Assembly: GCA_937902395.1 (NCBI GenBank)
Contig: CALGTV010000003.1
Location: 1-16,353 of the forward strand
Length of the DNA: 16,353 nt
Direction: 5' to 3'
Source: an uncultured Ruminococcus sp.
Lineage (GTDB): Bacteria; Bacillota; Clostridia; Oscillospirales; Ruminococcaceae
The notes below the pieces were generated by a model that ran no database searches, was not told the DNA's origin, and was given only the letters and a program-made list of their open reading frames with translations. The translations under genes and the position numbers were made by a program. Numbering within the stretch: position 1 is the first letter of the stretch; each line of letters opens with the position of its first letter. Of this stretch, positions 14,388-16,353 are shown piece by piece.

Positions 14388-14903
14388 TTAGTTATTACCT
14401 TTTCTCATTTCAGCCTCGTCCTTGAGCTGACAGCTTCTGAGCTCGTTGAGAACCTTCTGGTAGAGAACGTAAATCAGGCGTTTTTCAGGCTGGTCCTCAG
14501 GGATAATTCCGGGAGCAAATTCTGTCTTGTAAACGCCGCTCTTTGTGAGGAGGAATACGTTGTGAACTCTGCCTCTTGGAATGTCAAATTTTGTAGTCTT
14601 TTCGCATTTTGGGAGAAGCTGATTTGAAGAAGCAACAAGATTGTGAGCAGCCTGTACAAGAGTTCTGTATTTCTGAGAAGCTCCTGTGTATTCACCGCCG
14701 TTGTTGAAATAGAGGTTAGCAGCTCCGTTGATGAAGCAAACCATTGAGCTGAGAACGCCGTTGGGCATAGGAATATCGATTACAACGCCGTAAACGTCAT
14801 TTTTTCTGAAATTTCCCTTAAAGAAGTCAATAGGGAAGTTGATAGCCTGATTTCTTGTCATCAGGTATTTTTGTGTAACGGGATATCTGTCCATAGTAGC
14901 CAT
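14388..14903 (-). CDS. Conserved-looking protein of unknown function
   Basis: 171 residues; I do not recognise the family. No signal peptide or membrane segment. It reads as a single soluble alpha/beta domain. Notable segments are DRYPVTQKYLMTRNQAINF, VYGVVIDIPMPNGVLSS, GGEYTGASQKYRTLVQAA (probable helix) and RGRVHNVFLLTKSGVYKTEF. The last ~20 residues are polar and probably flexible. The ATG at 14903 has AAAGGAAA about 10 bases upstream; a second ATG three codons in is possible. It sits between the aminotransferase (52-base gap) and trpS (20-base gap) on the same strand, so it is probably translated from their shared transcript. Coding quality, ribosome site and tight spacing argue that it is real. 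Confidence 0.7.
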   Translation of the reverse strand: MATMDRYPVTQKYLMTRNQAINFPIDFFKGNFRKNDVYGVVIDIPMPNGVLSSMVCFINGAANLYFNNGGEYTGASQKYRTLVQAAHNLVASSNQLLPKCEKTTKFDIPRGRVHNVFLLTKSGVYKTEFAPGIIPEDQPEKRLIYVLYQKVLNELRSCQLKDEAEMRKGNN

Positions 14904-14955
14904 AATAATATATTTCCTTTCAAATTATGTTTTCTTTAATTCTCTTTAGAGTTTT

Positions 14956-16149
14956 TTAGTCAAGAATATCTCTTGTCATTTTAGCAAGTTTTTCCATACC
15001 ATCCATAATCTGCTCGTTGGTAGGTGTGGAGTAGTTAAGACGGAATGAGTGGCTTACCTCGTTCTCGGATATGCTGAATGAGTTTCCGGGAACAATAGCA
15101 ACCTTGTATTCCTGAACTGCCTGCTTGCAGAAAGCGTTCATATCGCAGTCCTCGGGGAGATTACACCAGATAAACAAACCGCCCTCTGGCTTTGTGTAAG
15201 TAATCTTCTTTGAGAAGCTGTTGTCGATATAGCTGCACATAAGCTCGCTCTTTTTGCGGTAGATATCGCGGAGCTTGTTGAAGTGCGCCTCACGGTCAAC
15301 AGTAGTCATAAAGCGGTGAGATACAACCTGCGCCCAGATATTTGAGTGAACATCTGAAACCTGCTTGCATACCACGATTTTCTGTATAATCGGAGCAGGA
15401 GCAGAAACAAAGCCTGTTCTGAATCCCGAAGATATAAGCTTTGAGAATGTGGAGGAATAGATAACTCGTCCCTCTGTGTCAAGGCTCTTGATTGACGGGA
15501 TATTTTCACCTGCGAAGCGGAGTTCGCCGTAGGGGTCATCCTCGAGGATGATGAAATCATAGCGGCAGGCAAGCTCATAGACAGCCTTACGCTTTTCAAG
15601 GGACATTGTACGTCCTGTAGGGTTCTGGAAATTTGGAATAAGGTAGAGGATTTTTACATTTGGCTGAGTTTTCAGCGCATCTTCAAGCTTTTCCAGATTA
15701 ATTCCGTCCTCGTCCATTTCAACTCCCACAAGATTAACATTGTAGGAGCGGAAAGCGTTGAGTGAGCCGATAAAGCTTGGAGATTCACAAAGGAGGGTGT
15801 CGCCCTCATTGAGAAGCACCTTACAGGAAAGCTCATTTGCTTGCTGGCCGCCGGAAGTAACGATAATATCATCAAATTCCTTATGGAAGCAATTTTTCTC
15901 TGTCATCCACTCTTTGAGAAATTCACGGAGGGGAGTATATCCCTCGGTGATATTGTACTGGAGAGCGAGAACGGGGTCATCACGGAGCAGTTCAGCGGAG
16001 AGTTCCGCAATGCGTTCTGTTGGAAAAGCCTCAGGAGCAGGATTACCTGCCGCAAAGGAAATTACTCCCGGTACGGAAGTGAATTTAAGGATTTCTCTGA
16101 TAGCAGAAGCCTTTAATCCGCTTACCTTATCGGAAAATTTATATTCCAT
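14956..16149 (-). CDS. PLP-dependent aminotransferase, class I (2-aminoadipate/aromatic type)
   Basis: 397 residues. Fold-type I aminotransferase motifs in order: FAAGNPAPEAFP near 33-43, YNITEGYTPLREFL, TSGGQQANEL (98-106), NPTG (176-179), DDPYGEL (204-210), and SSTFSKLISSGFRTGF with Lys237 as the likely PLP Schiff base; RLNYSTP near the C-terminus holds the substrate-carboxylate Arg. The sequence belongs with the LysN/MocR-type aminotransferases, which act on 2-aminoadipate, aromatic, branched-chain or other amino acids; the substrate cannot be fixed from sequence. AAAGGA lies 8 bases before the ATG. First gene of a probable operon with the unknown gene and trpS. Confidence 0.9.
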   Translation of the reverse strand: MEYKFSDKVSGLKASAIREILKFTSVPGVISFAAGNPAPEAFPTERIAELSAELLRDDPVLALQYNITEGYTPLREFLKEWMTEKNCFHKEFDDIIVTSGGQQANELSCKVLLNEGDTLLCESPSFIGSLNAFRSYNVNLVGVEMDEDGINLEKLEDALKTQPNVKILYLIPNFQNPTGRTMSLEKRKAVYELACRYDFIILEDDPYGELRFAGENIPSIKSLDTEGRVIYSSTFSKLISSGFRTGFVSAPAPIIQKIVVCKQVSDVHSNIWAQVVSHRFMTTVDREAHFNKLRDIYRKKSELMCSYIDNSFSKKITYTKPEGGLFIWCNLPEDCDMNAFCKQAVQEYKVAIVPGNSFSISENEVSHSFRLNYSTPTNEQIMDGMEKLAKMTRDILD

Positions 16150-16229
16150 GGGTATCGTCCTTTCTATAAAATAGTAATATAATCAGATATTGTGATGAAT
16201 ACACAGATAAGCAGTATATTCTAACTTAT

Positions 16230-16258
16230 ATTATAACACATAATTCCGAATTCTGCAA
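16230..16258 (-). promoter_or_regulatory. Promoter of the aminotransferase-trpS operon
   Basis: On the minus strand: TTGCAG (16253-16258), 17-base spacer, TATAAT (16230-16235). The leader is about 75 bases. Nothing else is seen in 16150-16320. Confidence 0.65.
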
Positions 16259-16320
16259 CATATATTTTATAAAAAATGCAAAATTTTCTTTAAGAAAATA
16301 TGAGAATGCCGAAAAAGTAA

Positions 16321-16348
16321 AGGGACGCTCTCTCTTGCAGAGCGTCCC
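16321..16348. terminator. Hairpin at the right edge, probable terminator
   Basis: GGGACGCTCT (16322-16331) pairs perfectly with AGAGCGTCCC (16339-16348) around a 7-base loop. On the minus strand it is followed by TTTACTTTTT, so it most likely ends a minus-strand gene lying right of the window. The plus-strand side is cut off by the edge. Confidence 0.65.
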
Positions 16349-16353
16349 CTCTT

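Overview
The window looks like a chromosomal segment of a cellulosome-bearing Ruminococcus of the R. flavefaciens type (Oscillospiraceae). The main evidence is the left third, which matches the 3' end of the sca scaffoldin cluster known from that species (order scaC-scaA-scaB-cttA-scaE). Good sigma-A promoters, strong Shine-Dalgarno sites and the housekeeping neighbours also fit a low-to-mid GC Firmicute. The species call is inference; no 16S gene is present.

Left region (1-5680, + strand) is the cell-surface anchoring module. It starts inside the 3' end of a scaffoldin (scaB-like): one cohesin between near-identical Thr-rich linkers, then an X-module and a C-terminal dockerin. A terminator and a 469-nt intergenic region with two good promoters and several palindromes follow. 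Next come a cttA-like gene (secreted protein with an unrecognised N-terminal half, long Thr/VSD linker, X-module and dockerin) and scaE (one cohesin, Thr-rich linker, sortase signal). By family knowledge, the X-dockerins of ScaB and CttA both plug into the ScaE cohesin, which sortase attaches to the peptidoglycan. That joins the enzyme-carrying scaffold and the substrate-binding protein to the cell.

Middle region (5673-9130): a minus-strand TtcA-family tRNA thiolase shares a bidirectional terminator with scaE. It is divergent from a plus-strand operon of a small DUF2500-like membrane protein, uracil-DNA glycosylase (ung), methylenetetrahydrofolate reductase (metF) and a stand-alone MetH reactivation-domain protein. 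These last genes overlap or nearly abut. metF and the reactivation protein together support B12-dependent methionine synthesis, but the synthase itself is not in the window.

Region 9219-11694: a two-gene unit with its own promoter encodes a lipoprotein of the sugar ABC solute-binding type and an NAD-dependent epimerase/dehydratase-like protein, with no transporter permease or ATPase beside them. A roughly 120-nt imperfect palindrome fills the gap between this unit and the convergent genes to its right.

Right region (11818-16149, all minus strand): a mazG-hup-rqcP operon, then trpS, a conserved-looking unknown gene and a PLP aminotransferase. The last three read aminotransferase, unknown, trpS as one probable operon. 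A hairpin at the right edge probably ends a neighbouring transcript outside the window.
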